A stretch of DNA of 50,602 nt from contig JAIELX010000052.1 of assembly GCA_019752635.1 (NCBI GenBank), positions 1 to 50,602 of the forward strand, given 5' to 3'. Each line of letters begins with the position of its first letter. Position 1 is the stretch's first letter. This DNA is from Candidatus Obscuribacterales bacterium (lineage in GTDB: Bacteria > Cyanobacteriota > Vampirovibrionia > Obscuribacterales > Obscuribacteraceae). Both the position numbers and the translations under genes were made by a program. Below the pieces are notes generated by a model. The model was not told the DNA's origin, ran no database searches, and worked only from the letters and a program-made list of their open reading frames with translations. Of this stretch, positions 40,537 through 50,570 are shown one piece after another.

Positions 40537-43500
40537 ATGTCGAGTTCAGTAGCAGCGCAGATCAACGAATGGAAGCATAGGCTCGTTGATCTGACACGTC
40601 GGAATCACCTTCTGTTCTTCAAAGAGGCGTCCAGGTCAGCAGTGGAGCTGGTTCATCCAGACGTAGCCGCTATCTTTGATCGAATTGCTCAGTCGCAAAA
40701 GTCGCTGTCGTTTTTTTCTTTGCAACTGGAGCCGGCGGCACCAGGGCAGATAACCCGCTCAGTTCGTCGCCCGAAAGATGACGAGATTTTGATAAAGGAA
40801 CGCCCATCGACAGCCAATCTTAAGTCGGTTCTAAAGACCCTATTTAGAAAGTCCTCATCGTTCTTTGAAGAACAAGGTCTTCGAACTCTCTATCTCTCGT
40901 TCGGCCAAGTGAGCTGGACTGATTCCCAGACGAATACTTCGGCTACAAGTCCTCTGGTGCTCGTTCCCGTCACGCTAGAACGAACCACAGCGCAAAACCA
41001 GTTTGAAGTGCAAGGCACCGATGAGGAAGTTCTCGTCAATCCGGCTTTTCAGCTCTATGCACGACAACAGTTCAAGTTCGAACTTCCAGAACTAGACGGA
41101 GATGTTGAAGACATCGACATCGAACATTACCTGGAAACAGTTCGCAAAGCGGTCAAAAAACACAACTGGACGGTGCAAGATAACTGTTGGCTTTCGACGT
41201 TTTCCTTTCACAAGTTGGTGATGTATCAAGACATCGCCTCACATGCGGATGCGATGGCCAAGCATCCATTGATTAATCGATTATGTGAGTCTAGGAACGA
41301 TAGAAGCCCAGCCCAGACTATTTCAACACCCAATCTAGATGTGCTCAATCCGAGGGAATCGTTTCAGGTTGTAGAAGCTGATAGCAGTCAACAGGCCTGT
41401 ATTCAGGCCGTTAAAGAGCATCAAAACTTGATCATCCATGGACCGCCTGGAACAGGTAAGAGCCAGACTATTACAAATATAATCGCCGAATGCATAGCTG
41501 CCGGGAAATCGGTCCTATTCGTAAGTGAAAAAATGGCCGCGCTCGACGTAGTGTTTAACCGACTTAAATCCGCTCAGCTGGATCAATTTTGTCTTGAGCT
41601 ACACAGTCAACGTGCCAGCAAAAAAGCGCTCATTGAAGAGCTTGAGTATTGTTACAAGAAGACGATTCAGCCCTCCGGAAGGTTTTCGAATCAAGAGTTT
41701 GAGAAGCTAATTTCGAATAGAGCGATGCTAAATCAGTATGCTGAAGAGCTTCACCGCGAAAGGCAACCATTGAAACTGTCAATTTTTGAGGTGGTTTCGG
41801 AACTCTGTGCGAGAAAAAACATTCAGGAAGTGGGCTTTCGATTCACAAAAAAAAACCTGACATCTGCGAACCTACAGCTTCTAACTGATAGTTCCGCGAA
41901 GCTAGCTCAGATTTGGCACATAGCCCGGTGTCCCGAAGAGTTCAGTTGGAACGATTGTACTTTTGATGCATTTGACGAATCAAGACGTGATGGAATCGTG
42001 CGCAACCTCCAGGAGATGAGGAGACTCGTGAACGATTTGATTTCCTTGCTTGAGTACTTCCCTTGTGGCTGTGATAACTCTGAACCTTCTTCCATTATTG
42101 AAGCAAAGAAGACTCTCGAACTCGTTCGTTACTTGGAAACGGGGGCTGTTTTCTCGACGTCAGTCCTCCGAACAAGAGATCTGCGAGACATTACAAAAGC
42201 ATTGGAGATCGGAGCCGCTAATCGAAAAGATCAGAAACAGCGCGAACGCTTGTTGCTCTCGGTGTATGACGAGACGATTCTGGATTTCCCTGCAGAAGAC
42301 ATTTCGTCGTTCGTAGCTGCTTTGGCTGAAATGAAGAAGGCTCGCATCTTTCGTGAGCATTCTGCGCCGCAGACTGTCGTGGAAGTATTGAAGTACATGG
42401 AGGAGTGCGAGTTAGAATCGCAGAAGTTGACGGTGTTTGAGCACACATTGGAAGTCATGGTTCAGCTTGAGATTGCGCCCCGTGATGCAGCATTCGCCGA
42501 TATTTACAAATTCAGCAATGCAGTTACCGAATTTGCTCCGCGGGTACGCGCACTGCCACAGTGGATGACTCCTGAGGGAATCCTCGACCTTCAAAACGTC
42601 TTACGCGAATTTCAGTTGGAGTTTGAGGTGCGTCAATCTCTCGTTGAGTCTGTCAGCGAGCACTACAATTTGATTCCGATTGATTTGGGTGCCCGGTTCC
42701 CCGAAGTGAGTAATGCATTCGCTGTGGGCGCACAGCTCCTCCCCAGTTTGAACAGTAAAGAAGTTGCGGATGTTCTAAGTACTCCGGAGTTTGGGAAGGG
42801 CTCGCAGTCCGCTAGCGAGAGCTTCGGGGATCTAGTGACTGCCTTAGATAGTGCTGCAGATGATCTAGGAGTCCCCCACCCCAGCACCATGGACGAAGCC
42901 AGAACTTTTCATGGCATCGTGAGAGCGGCTAATGAGCTCTTATCTGCCCTACGAACAGCGAATTCCTCCGATTCTCGTCCCCTGCGAAGCTGGTTCGTGA
43001 TGGGCGAAGAGAGCCGTCGAGTCTCCGTGCTGGACGAGTTCAAGGTGGCATGCCTTGCGTGGCAAGCACTACATTCTCCGCTTCAAGAATTGTATGGCGA
43101 GGATTGGAGCCGGTTAACGGAGTGGGGACCGAAGGCGAATAGTGCCATTGCAAATCTTGTTCGGTCTCTCAGAGTTGAGCAGCTGAACTTAATTGAAATG
43201 TTAGAGAATGCAGATGCTACTCGCGAGTTTGTAAACGGAGCGGTGAATCTTTCAATACTGCTCGAAAATATCGCGTTCATCAGCGACGAATTGGAACAGC
43301 CAGATATTGCGACGGTGCTTGAAATTCCCGGAAGGTTAGCTCAATTGGAATGTGTTGCGCAGGTACGACAATGCATCGAAGCTGCGGGCGACTTTGACTT
43401 GCAACGCCTAACTTCATGGTGCGATTCGATCGAGTCCAAGAGAGAACTTGTTGACAATCTGCGCACGCGCATTGAACTGCGCTCTAACCTCAGACGAACT

Positions 43501-46500
43501 GTACTGACCTATTTTTCGAATGACATTTTCCCCTATGCGTTTGATATGGATAGACTCGACATGGCGTTGTTCAGTGTTGAAGCCGCAGCGAGTGAAGGGG
43601 GGCGGAAGTATACAGAGTACGAAGTCTGCAATCTAGTATTTGATGAGTCTTTTCTCCTATCGTTCTCGGACGCCGCTACTTTGCTGCAACAGCTTGCGCA
43701 ATGTAATAGACATGCTCAATCAAGATTCCACTTCCCTGAGTTCACATTGCATCAGATTCAAGAATTGGCTACCAGCCTTGAGCAGGCTGCTTTCCTGAAA
43801 AATCTGTTGTCTGACCCAAACTATGCTCACCTGGATAAAGAGTGGTTTCACCCCACATCCAGGGTTACCATCAGAGAAGATATTGCTCGCTTGTCGCTGA
43901 TCTTCGAGGAGCACGCTTCGTTAGTCGCGCAGATCCAGCATAGTTATGAGCTTACCGTTGTTTCCCTTGGAGAGCAGTACATAGCTACAGAGCAAAGGAT
44001 AAGGGATTCTCAGCTGACGACCAACAATCTCGTAGACGTGGAGCTACTATGCAGCAATGAGTTTGGTGAGTCGTTAGACAGCTTAGCTGCATCGGTTAAG
44101 TTAATTGCGGAGCATACGAGAAAACTTCGCGATTTGTTGGGAATCTCTTTCAGTGACTCTATAGCAGGCGCGATCGAGTACGAGGTATGCGCGAATCGGT
44201 TGTTGCAGATTCGAGGTGTAAAATCTAGTTGGTTTACGGATCCCAACGAAGTTCTCAGCTCCCTCACAACATTGGAGCGAATTCAACGACAATCAGATTC
44301 TTTTCTCGAACGTTTAAACTCTGATTTTGCCGTTCCGTATGAGCTCCTAAACGGCGCAGTTGCAACATTACTGTCATCGTTGAAGGTTGCGCGAGCGGGT
44401 CTCGAGTTGCGCGCATCCGATGATGAGACCCTTGATCATTGTCTCCGAACTTCAGGTGCTGTCGCTCGTTTGGAAGAGCTATACGGAGAAGTGCGCGATT
44501 CAGCTCTGCGCTTATCTTCGGCATTTTGGTTCCCTCCTCCTCAGAGAATTGGTGAAGTAAAAACGATTACTCGTTTCATAAGGCTGTTGCTTGAGTTTCA
44601 CAGCGAGCGATTCTCCGTAGTTTGGTCTTATAACCTGGTGCGCGCAACTGTCTTGCAATTGATGACCGAGATCGAACGCCTCACGGTGGAAGTCGAGTAC
44701 GAGACCGAAAGGGTGCTAACTGAATTTACCACCGAAGTATTAGCAGCGAATGTTTCTGAAATCATTGAGCTATACAGGAATCGCTTCTCTTCCTTTACCA
44801 AAGTTTTCTTTCCGAGTTTTCACAAGCTCAATGCTACAGTTCAATCGTTCCGACGAGATCGACAAAGAGTTGAGGACCCGGCCGCTTCACTATTGCCCGT
44901 TCAGAATTTGATCGAGAAGAAGAGAGAACTTGAAAGCGCATGGAAAGAGCTTCGAAGCGTCGCGGAACTGACGAATATACACCAGACCGACTTCGAAGGA
45001 CTTCGGAGGCAATTTTTGCGGCTTGACGAGATTGATTCGCTGAAGTTGTTTCAATCTGAGGAATCATTTGAGAGGTACCTAAGTCATCCGGACCTCGCGT
45101 CCCTTTTGGCAAAAATGAAAGGATGCGCAAACGACATTGATGAGTGGATTGTGGAATGCGGAAGGCTGAATGGAGCGATTTATAGCCACAACATGGATAT
45201 GCGTCATGAGGAGAAGTTTGCGACTCAAGACTTCTCCGTCAATGCAGAGAAGTTGAAGTGTGTTTCTGCGGCTCTGAAAGCCATAGTGGAGGAGCACACA
45301 TTTTTAGAGCGCCAGCGACTGAACAGAAATGGAACTTTGTTCACATTGTTGGAATCAGTAAGAGGACTTAACGAACTCAAAGGTCGATTCTCGAAACTGG
45401 CACCTGAGTATCAGGCTGTTTTGGGCTCTTGGTTTCAAGGACTTGATACCGATGTCAGTAAGGTCCGAACTGTGATCTCTGGAGTAAAGGATCTTGGTTT
45501 AACTGTTCAATTGACTGAACGAATCATAGAGAACTGGTCCAGCCAGGAGTTCGATTACGACGCTCTGCGCCAGTCTCAGACGGTAATTGCGCGCGCACTG
45601 AGAAGGATTTCGGAGTCAACGGAGACTTGCTTTGCTTTGGAATATTCGAACTTGCCGTTTGACGCTGCGCTGGCGAATATTCATGGATTGCGTACCGATT
45701 TGCATCAAGTAAGAGAAGTTTTCGAAAAACTATCGAGCTTGAGAATTGAGAAGCCATGCAACGTCAGTGAGTTATTGAGTGACCTGGCGTACTTGCATGA
45801 ATACAATTTGCGGAGAGAAGAGCATTTTCGAATGATCAAGGGTATCTTCATCGCTCTTCAACCGTTCGTCCGCGATTATCAATCCGATTTGCAATTACCT
45901 CTGCGACTAGTCTCAGTAATTGAAGATCTGGAACGGTCTCTCGGCGGAACGTTGCCGGCTCAGACCATAGAGATACTTTCCGTCGCCAATTATGACGCAG
46001 AAGAACTGTTGGCATCAGCTGGTCGCGTTCGCGACATTGCTCAGCACGTGGAAAACAATCGAGCGATCAACTTCATCGACGTAAACATGTCCGCCGCTGT
46101 TTCCGAGGTAGAAAGGACAATCGAACAAGTAGGCGGTTTTCTTAAGCACATTCACGAAGAACTGCGAAAGGTAGAACCAGTCATGCTGCCTTCATCAGAA
46201 AAAAGTGGTGAACAACGGCTGACTCACCTGCGCGCACTCCAAAAATTGAGAATTTTGGAAGCGAATGATCTCAATAGTTGGAAACGTTTCGAAGATGAAC
46301 TTTGTCCATTCTTCGATAAGTATGCCAGCAATGCGAAAGGAGCGGCTGAGCTTGTTGCGCAAATTGACGCCCTCTCTGCAGCGTTTGGCCCTCAAACTCC
46401 GCCCGCCGTACTGCGCTTGATTATTGGGGAAACGACTGGCGGACTTTTCGACCTGCTCCTGGAGTGCAACGACCGCTTCTCCATGCAAGTCGATTGGTCG

Positions 46501-49500
46501 TCGCGATTTGAGATGACTAGCTTCCTTCTGTCTTTGAATCGAAGTGAATTGCTGGACAACCTGGAGAACGTGATTTCCTCCGGAAAGGATTTGCAGTCCT
46601 CGCTTGATTCATTTCATCGCATTCTTTCTCATGAACGGGAACTCCCGTTAGTTGTGGAAGATATTAGAAACGCGAATTCACTGGTGGAGATGCAGGTCAT
46701 GTCCGCGAGAAGCCTCACTGAGGTGATGGCGTTAGTCGGTCCGTTGTATAAGGGTTTTTACACTGATTGTGACAAGTCAAAGGAGGTGTTAGGTATTGCG
46801 GCCACGATTGCGCACTCGATTGACCAGCACCGGTCCTTCGACGCTCTTGTGCCAGTTTTGTGCGATGGTTTAGTCGATGGTGAACGACTGAATAGTAGCG
46901 TGACTGAGATTGCGAGGATACTGTACGACTGGAGCTCTTCGTCGAGCTTATTTCATGAGATCGCGGAGTCATCTATGTCGATGACAACTGTCCAGTCGAA
47001 TTTGGAAGCATTGCAAACCGCTCAAGCGACATTTGAGGAAGTCTGCACTTTAATGCGCGCACAATGCTCCTCCTTGCGCAGCCCAATAGAGTATCTATCA
47101 GACCTTGGGGCTTTTCATTCGATTCTTGAGCGAGACACAGCTTTGGAAAGAATGCGCAGCAGTATGGGAAGTCTCTTCGAGAAGCATGCTCCAGCAAGTA
47201 GGGACGACGTTCTGGAGCTTCAGGATTGTGCTCAACACATTGTTCGGCTGCAATCATACTTCCCGTCTAGTGAAGTTCCGGAGAAATTAATTGCGTGCCT
47301 TTGCAACCCCCAACTCGATCTTGAAACTGTTCGTGCGCCGTTTGAGAAAGTCGGTGACGTCGGTCAACTTACTTTTGTGAAATCTGATTCGTCGAAGATT
47401 TCATTGTCTCGCTGGGTTGCAGAGTTAGACGACCTTCGTCGTGACTTGTCGAACCTTCGAAACTACGCTAGTTCCATTCAATACCACGTCAAATCGGGCA
47501 ACGGTGATCGGTTGATGAAAGACATGGAGCGAGATTTATCCGAGTTGGTGGCGATTAGGGCGATAGGAATAGAACTGTCGAATCGTGCATCTTCAATCTC
47601 GAAAGAGTTTCCGTCAGAGTTTGATTCGAAAGGGGAAGATTTTTGGGATACCTGTTTGGCAAATTTAGCTTGGCTGGAGCGATTGCGTCGGCAGTTCAAA
47701 TTCGAGGACCTACCGGGATGGATCGTTAGTTATTTGAATTCTAGCGTTCCTCGTGAAGAAGAAAATTTCGACAATTTGGCCCGTGTCTTAACGGAATTGC
47801 AAGGCAGCATTCTTATGGTGAAAAGTTACTTTTCCACCGTGCGAAATGCGGACTTCGACTGGAAAGGATTGCCACTTGCGGAGGTCGCTGAACTATTAAT
47901 GATGCTGGAAAAACAGGTTGATCTGATACCGGATTGGCTCCTCTATCTCCGCATCAAACAGGACTGGCGCGATGCTGGTGTCGGTAATCTTTCTAACTAT
48001 GTCTGCGGCAATCCTCAGATTGAGCCGGAGGTATTGCAGGATGTGGTTCTTAAGACGTTCTTTCAGGATGCTCTGACAAAAATGCTTGCAGAAGACCCTG
48101 TTCTTTCGAATTTTGATTCTGCGGACTTGGCTGCAGCAGCCAATCAATTTTGTGCATCGGATCAGTCGTTGATCCTCGCCGGAGCTTCGCGCATTTCCGC
48201 GAAACGGAACCAAATGAAGGTGCCAGAACCACTGGTTGGTGGTGAAGCCGCAATATTGCTACGAGAAGCGGAGAAAAAGGCTCGGTATCTACCTGTTCGC
48301 AAATTACTGCAGGAGATCCCCGGTTTGCTCAGAACCTTAAAGCCTTGCCTCATGATGAGTCCATTATCTGCAGCACAGTTTATTGATCCGACACTCATGC
48401 CATTTGATCTCGTCATCTTTGACGAAGCCTCGCAGATTTGCCCTGAGGATGCGGTGGGTGCCATCTTCAGAGCAAAGCAGGTGGTGGTTTGTGGCGACGA
48501 AAAACAATTACCTCCAACTTCATTTTTTGAAAAGATGGATTCATCGGATGAAGAACTGACTGACGAAGACTTATCCGACAGTATTCTTGAAAAGTTCAGA
48601 AAAACAGGCATAGCCCAAAGCTGGCTCAAATGGCACTACAGGAGTAAGCATGAGTCTTTGATTTCGTTCTCTAATCAAGAATTTTACGACGACAAACTCG
48701 TTGTCTTCCCCTCTCCAACACGGACAAATCCACTGCTTGGTGTTCGTCATGAATACGTCGAGGACGGAGTGTACGATCGAGCTGGTAGAAAGAATAACGA
48801 GAAGGAAGCTCGACGCGTTGCTGATCTAGTCGTTCATCACTGGCTGACTCATCCCAAACGATCTCTCGGGGTGATTGCTTTTAGTACTGCTCAGCAAAAT
48901 GAGATCGAAGATCAGATTGAAAGGAAGATTGAGGAACGACCGGAGCTTAGTAAGTTCACTGAGGACCATGGGCTGAATGGATTTTTCGTGAAGAACCTAG
49001 AGAATTCTCAAGGAGACGAACGAGATGTGATCATCTTCAGCGTTGGGTATGGCCGCGCAGCGGACGGAAAACTGTCAATGAATTTTGGACCCCTTAATAA
49101 ACAGGGTGGAGAACGGCGACTGAACGTAGCCATCACGCGGGCCAGAGAACAAGTGATATTGGTTAGTTCTATTCGGGCTGAAGAGTTAACATTGAAGGAC
49201 TCGAAGAGCAAGGGGCTTGCTGCGTTTTGCAATTATCTTAGCTACGCTGAGGCTGGGGGATACTGCCAGGACACTGCGATCGGATTGTTGGAGCAAACGT
49301 ATTGTCCAATGATTTGGGATTTACAGTTGACAATGGCAAAGCGAGGTTACGAGGTGCATCGGTCTGTGGGCTCTTCTGAGATGGTGGTTGATCTCGCAAT
49401 TGCCCACAGCGATAAGCCTGATCACTTCGTTCTTGGTATCCAGTGCGATGGCAAGAGTTATAAAAGTGCCGTAACTTGCCGAGATCGAGACCGTCTCAGA

Positions 49501-50268
49501 CTGCAGGTCCTAGAACAAAAAGGGTGGAGGATTCACAAAGTATGGGCTCTCGATTGGCTGAGTGATAAAGAAAAACAAGCCGACCTCATTGAATCCGTAA
49601 TTGCGAAATCCTCATCGAACACAACAATGAGAACCTCAATGAAGGTTGCTGATCCTAAAATCGAGGATCGGTTTGATGACATCGAGGTCCTGATCATTCC
49701 CGATTGGGTGTATTACTACAGCATCGCCAAAGTTAGCCATAAGGCCACTCGTGATGAGTTGGTTGACTTTGAGTCCCGGAAACGTTTGGTTCTTCTGGTA
49801 AGAGAAATTTGTGAGCAGGAAGCTCCCATACACGTGAGCGTAATAGCTAAAAGAGTGGTCAGTGTTTGGAGTTCTGCAAGTACAAGGCTCACACCAAAAC
49901 GAACAGAAGCAATTGAAAACGCTATTAGAGTGTGTTGCGAACAAGGCTTGATGGTGCAGAGAGGAAGCTTTGTCCATCTGAAGTCCGACGAAGACGAGAT
50001 TATGGTCCGAACAGTCAACCCGCAAGATCCTGATACCCGCCGAACCATTGATGAAATCGATGATTCAGAGATTGAGGCGGCTCTGGTCAATTATGTGCGA
50101 GATTGTCTGAGCGTTGATAGTGAAACGCTGGTCAAACAGGTTGCTAAGGTTTTCGGATTTGAACGTGTTGGAGACACAATCCGTGAATCGCTGGAACGTG
50201 TAACGCAGAGATGTATCAAGAAGAAATCACTTCGAATGCGAGGAAACAAGGTGATTGCCTGTGATTAA
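40537..50268 (+). CDS. Giant DUF4011 SF1 helicase / REase-fold nuclease / DUF3320 protein, 3243 aa
   Basis: Domains in order: DUF4011 start (W-K-H-R-L-V-D-L-T-R-R-N-H-L-L-F-F, residues 12-28); helicase motif I G-P-P-G-T-G-K-S (302-309, Lys308) and Ia; a helical insert of about 2,300 residues; motif II D-E-A-S (2629-2632); motif III G-D-E-K-Q-L-P-P (2653-2660); H-Y-R-S; Q-G-D-E-R-D-V-I (about 2825); motif VI R-R-L-N-V-A-I-T-R-A-R-E (about 2860); an MTES_1575-like nuclease domain (about 2915-3020: V-D-L-A-I-A-H, G-I-Q-C-D-G-K-S-Y, R-D-R-D-R-L-R); and DUF3320 (about 3045-3110). Relatives have 1,500-2,000 aa, so the insert is the odd part. The usual E in I-E-C-D-G is Q here. The frame is unbroken over 9.7 kb, so the insert is under selection. 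Role: DNA or RNA translocation and cleavage, probably the effector. Confidence 0.93.
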   Translation: MSSSVAAQINEWKHRLVDLTRRNHLLFFKEASRSAVELVHPDVAAIFDRIAQSQKSLSFFSLQLEPAAPGQITRSVRRPKDDEILIKERPSTANLKSVLKTLFRKSSSFFEEQGLRTLYLSFGQVSWTDSQTNTSATSPLVLVPVTLERTTAQNQFEVQGTDEEVLVNPAFQLYARQQFKFELPELDGDVEDIDIEHYLETVRKAVKKHNWTVQDNCWLSTFSFHKLVMYQDIASHADAMAKHPLINRLCESRNDRSPAQTISTPNLDVLNPRESFQVVEADSSQQACIQAVKEHQNLIIHGPPGTGKSQTITNIIAECIAAGKSVLFVSEKMAALDVVFNRLKSAQLDQFCLELHSQRASKKALIEELEYCYKKTIQPSGRFSNQEFEKLISNRAMLNQYAEELHRERQPLKLSIFEVVSELCARKNIQEVGFRFTKKNLTSANLQLLTDSSAKLAQIWHIARCPEEFSWNDCTFDAFDESRRDGIVRNLQEMRRLVNDLISLLEYFPCGCDNSEPSSIIEAKKTLELVRYLETGAVFSTSVLRTRDLRDITKALEIGAANRKDQKQRERLLLSVYDETILDFPAEDISSFVAALAEMKKARIFREHSAPQTVVEVLKYMEECELESQKLTVFEHTLEVMVQLEIAPRDAAFADIYKFSNAVTEFAPRVRALPQWMTPEGILDLQNVLREFQLEFEVRQSLVESVSEHYNLIPIDLGARFPEVSNAFAVGAQLLPSLNSKEVADVLSTPEFGKGSQSASESFGDLVTALDSAADDLGVPHPSTMDEARTFHGIVRAANELLSALRTANSSDSRPLRSWFVMGEESRRVSVLDEFKVACLAWQALHSPLQELYGEDWSRLTEWGPKANSAIANLVRSLRVEQLNLIEMLENADATREFVNGAVNLSILLENIAFISDELEQPDIATVLEIPGRLAQLECVAQVRQCIEAAGDFDLQRLTSWCDSIESKRELVDNLRTRIELRSNLRRTVLTYFSNDIFPYAFDMDRLDMALFSVEAAASEGGRKYTEYEVCNLVFDESFLLSFSDAATLLQQLAQCNRHAQSRFHFPEFTLHQIQELATSLEQAAFLKNLLSDPNYAHLDKEWFHPTSRVTIREDIARLSLIFEEHASLVAQIQHSYELTVVSLGEQYIATEQRIRDSQLTTNNLVDVELLCSNEFGESLDSLAASVKLIAEHTRKLRDLLGISFSDSIAGAIEYEVCANRLLQIRGVKSSWFTDPNEVLSSLTTLERIQRQSDSFLERLNSDFAVPYELLNGAVATLLSSLKVARAGLELRASDDETLDHCLRTSGAVARLEELYGEVRDSALRLSSAFWFPPPQRIGEVKTITRFIRLLLEFHSERFSVVWSYNLVRATVLQLMTEIERLTVEVEYETERVLTEFTTEVLAANVSEIIELYRNRFSSFTKVFFPSFHKLNATVQSFRRDRQRVEDPAASLLPVQNLIEKKRELESAWKELRSVAELTNIHQTDFEGLRRQFLRLDEIDSLKLFQSEESFERYLSHPDLASLLAKMKGCANDIDEWIVECGRLNGAIYSHNMDMRHEEKFATQDFSVNAEKLKCVSAALKAIVEEHTFLERQRLNRNGTLFTLLESVRGLNELKGRFSKLAPEYQAVLGSWFQGLDTDVSKVRTVISGVKDLGLTVQLTERIIENWSSQEFDYDALRQSQTVIARALRRISESTETCFALEYSNLPFDAALANIHGLRTDLHQVREVFEKLSSLRIEKPCNVSELLSDLAYLHEYNLRREEHFRMIKGIFIALQPFVRDYQSDLQLPLRLVSVIEDLERSLGGTLPAQTIEILSVANYDAEELLASAGRVRDIAQHVENNRAINFIDVNMSAAVSEVERTIEQVGGFLKHIHEELRKVEPVMLPSSEKSGEQRLTHLRALQKLRILEANDLNSWKRFEDELCPFFDKYASNAKGAAELVAQIDALSAAFGPQTPPAVLRLIIGETTGGLFDLLLECNDRFSMQVDWSSRFEMTSFLLSLNRSELLDNLENVISSGKDLQSSLDSFHRILSHERELPLVVEDIRNANSLVEMQVMSARSLTEVMALVGPLYKGFYTDCDKSKEVLGIAATIAHSIDQHRSFDALVPVLCDGLVDGERLNSSVTEIARILYDWSSSSSLFHEIAESSMSMTTVQSNLEALQTAQATFEEVCTLMRAQCSSLRSPIEYLSDLGAFHSILERDTALERMRSSMGSLFEKHAPASRDDVLELQDCAQHIVRLQSYFPSSEVPEKLIACLCNPQLDLETVRAPFEKVGDVGQLTFVKSDSSKISLSRWVAELDDLRRDLSNLRNYASSIQYHVKSGNGDRLMKDMERDLSELVAIRAIGIELSNRASSISKEFPSEFDSKGEDFWDTCLANLAWLERLRRQFKFEDLPGWIVSYLNSSVPREEENFDNLARVLTELQGSILMVKSYFSTVRNADFDWKGLPLAEVAELLMMLEKQVDLIPDWLLYLRIKQDWRDAGVGNLSNYVCGNPQIEPEVLQDVVLKTFFQDALTKMLAEDPVLSNFDSADLAAAANQFCASDQSLILAGASRISAKRNQMKVPEPLVGGEAAILLREAEKKARYLPVRKLLQEIPGLLRTLKPCLMMSPLSAAQFIDPTLMPFDLVIFDEASQICPEDAVGAIFRAKQVVVCGDEKQLPPTSFFEKMDSSDEELTDEDLSDSILEKFRKTGIAQSWLKWHYRSKHESLISFSNQEFYDDKLVVFPSPTRTNPLLGVRHEYVEDGVYDRAGRKNNEKEARRVADLVVHHWLTHPKRSLGVIAFSTAQQNEIEDQIERKIEERPELSKFTEDHGLNGFFVKNLENSQGDERDVIIFSVGYGRAADGKLSMNFGPLNKQGGERRLNVAITRAREQVILVSSIRAEELTLKDSKSKGLAAFCNYLSYAEAGGYCQDTAIGLLEQTYCPMIWDLQLTMAKRGYEVHRSVGSSEMVVDLAIAHSDKPDHFVLGIQCDGKSYKSAVTCRDRDRLRLQVLEQKGWRIHKVWALDWLSDKEKQADLIESVIAKSSSNTTMRTSMKVADPKIEDRFDDIEVLIIPDWVYYYSIAKVSHKATRDELVDFESRKRLVLLVREICEQEAPIHVSVIAKRVVSVWSSASTRLTPKRTEAIENAIRVCCEQGLMVQRGSFVHLKSDEDEIMVRTVNPQDPDTRRTIDEIDDSEIEAALVNYVRDCLSVDSETLVKQVAKVFGFERVGDTIRESLERVTQRCIKKKSLRMRGNKVIACD

Positions 50269-50282
50269 GGACAGACTGAAAT

Positions 50283-50570
50283 CTACCCGTTCTGTAATAT
50301 ACCTTCGATCTTTGCTCTGAGTTCAGCTCGGGTCAGAGAAGGTCTTTGAGTCGTTTGAACCGTATCTGCGAATCTTTCGAGCAGTTTCTCTGGCTGCTTG
50401 AGTAGCTTAGAAGGTCGGAATTCATAAAACACTAGTTGCTCTAAGCTGGTGGACCATTCCTTTGAGGGCTGAGGCAGGCGCGCAAGATGTCGAATCCATT
50501 CTGTTACTGTAGTTAGTGCAACGTTTGTTGAGCGACAATATGAATGTCCGCTTGGCGTCGCCCGGTCGCA
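50283..50570 (-). pseudogene. Start-less open frame at the right end
   Basis: A minus-strand frame of 95 codons lies between a stop at 50571-50573 and one at 50283-50285, with a protein-like composition (T-E-W-I-R-H-L-A-R-L-P, F-Y-E-F-R-P-S-K-L-L). There is no ATG, and the only GTG would leave about 50 residues. It ends S-L-T-R-A-E-L-R-A-K-I-E-G-I-L-Q-N-G, which resembles the ends of the 758-aa and 127-aa proteins (R-R-E-L-L-R-S-R-V-R-Q-I-L and R-E-R-L-R-E-R-V-L-A-I-L). Probably the 3' part of a broken third copy, or a gene with a frameshift near 50570. Confidence 0.5.

Noticed and set aside
26102..50268. Calling the locus a plain Zorya system
   Set aside because: ZorA- and ZorB-like proteins are present but no ZorC, ZorD, ZorE, ZorF or ZorG homologue is recognisable, and eight other operon genes are not part of Zorya.
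40537..50268. Reading the giant frame as an assembly fusion of several genes
   Set aside because: The frame has no stop over 9.7 kb, and helicase motif I at the N-terminus needs motifs II to VI at the C-terminus to make one enzyme.
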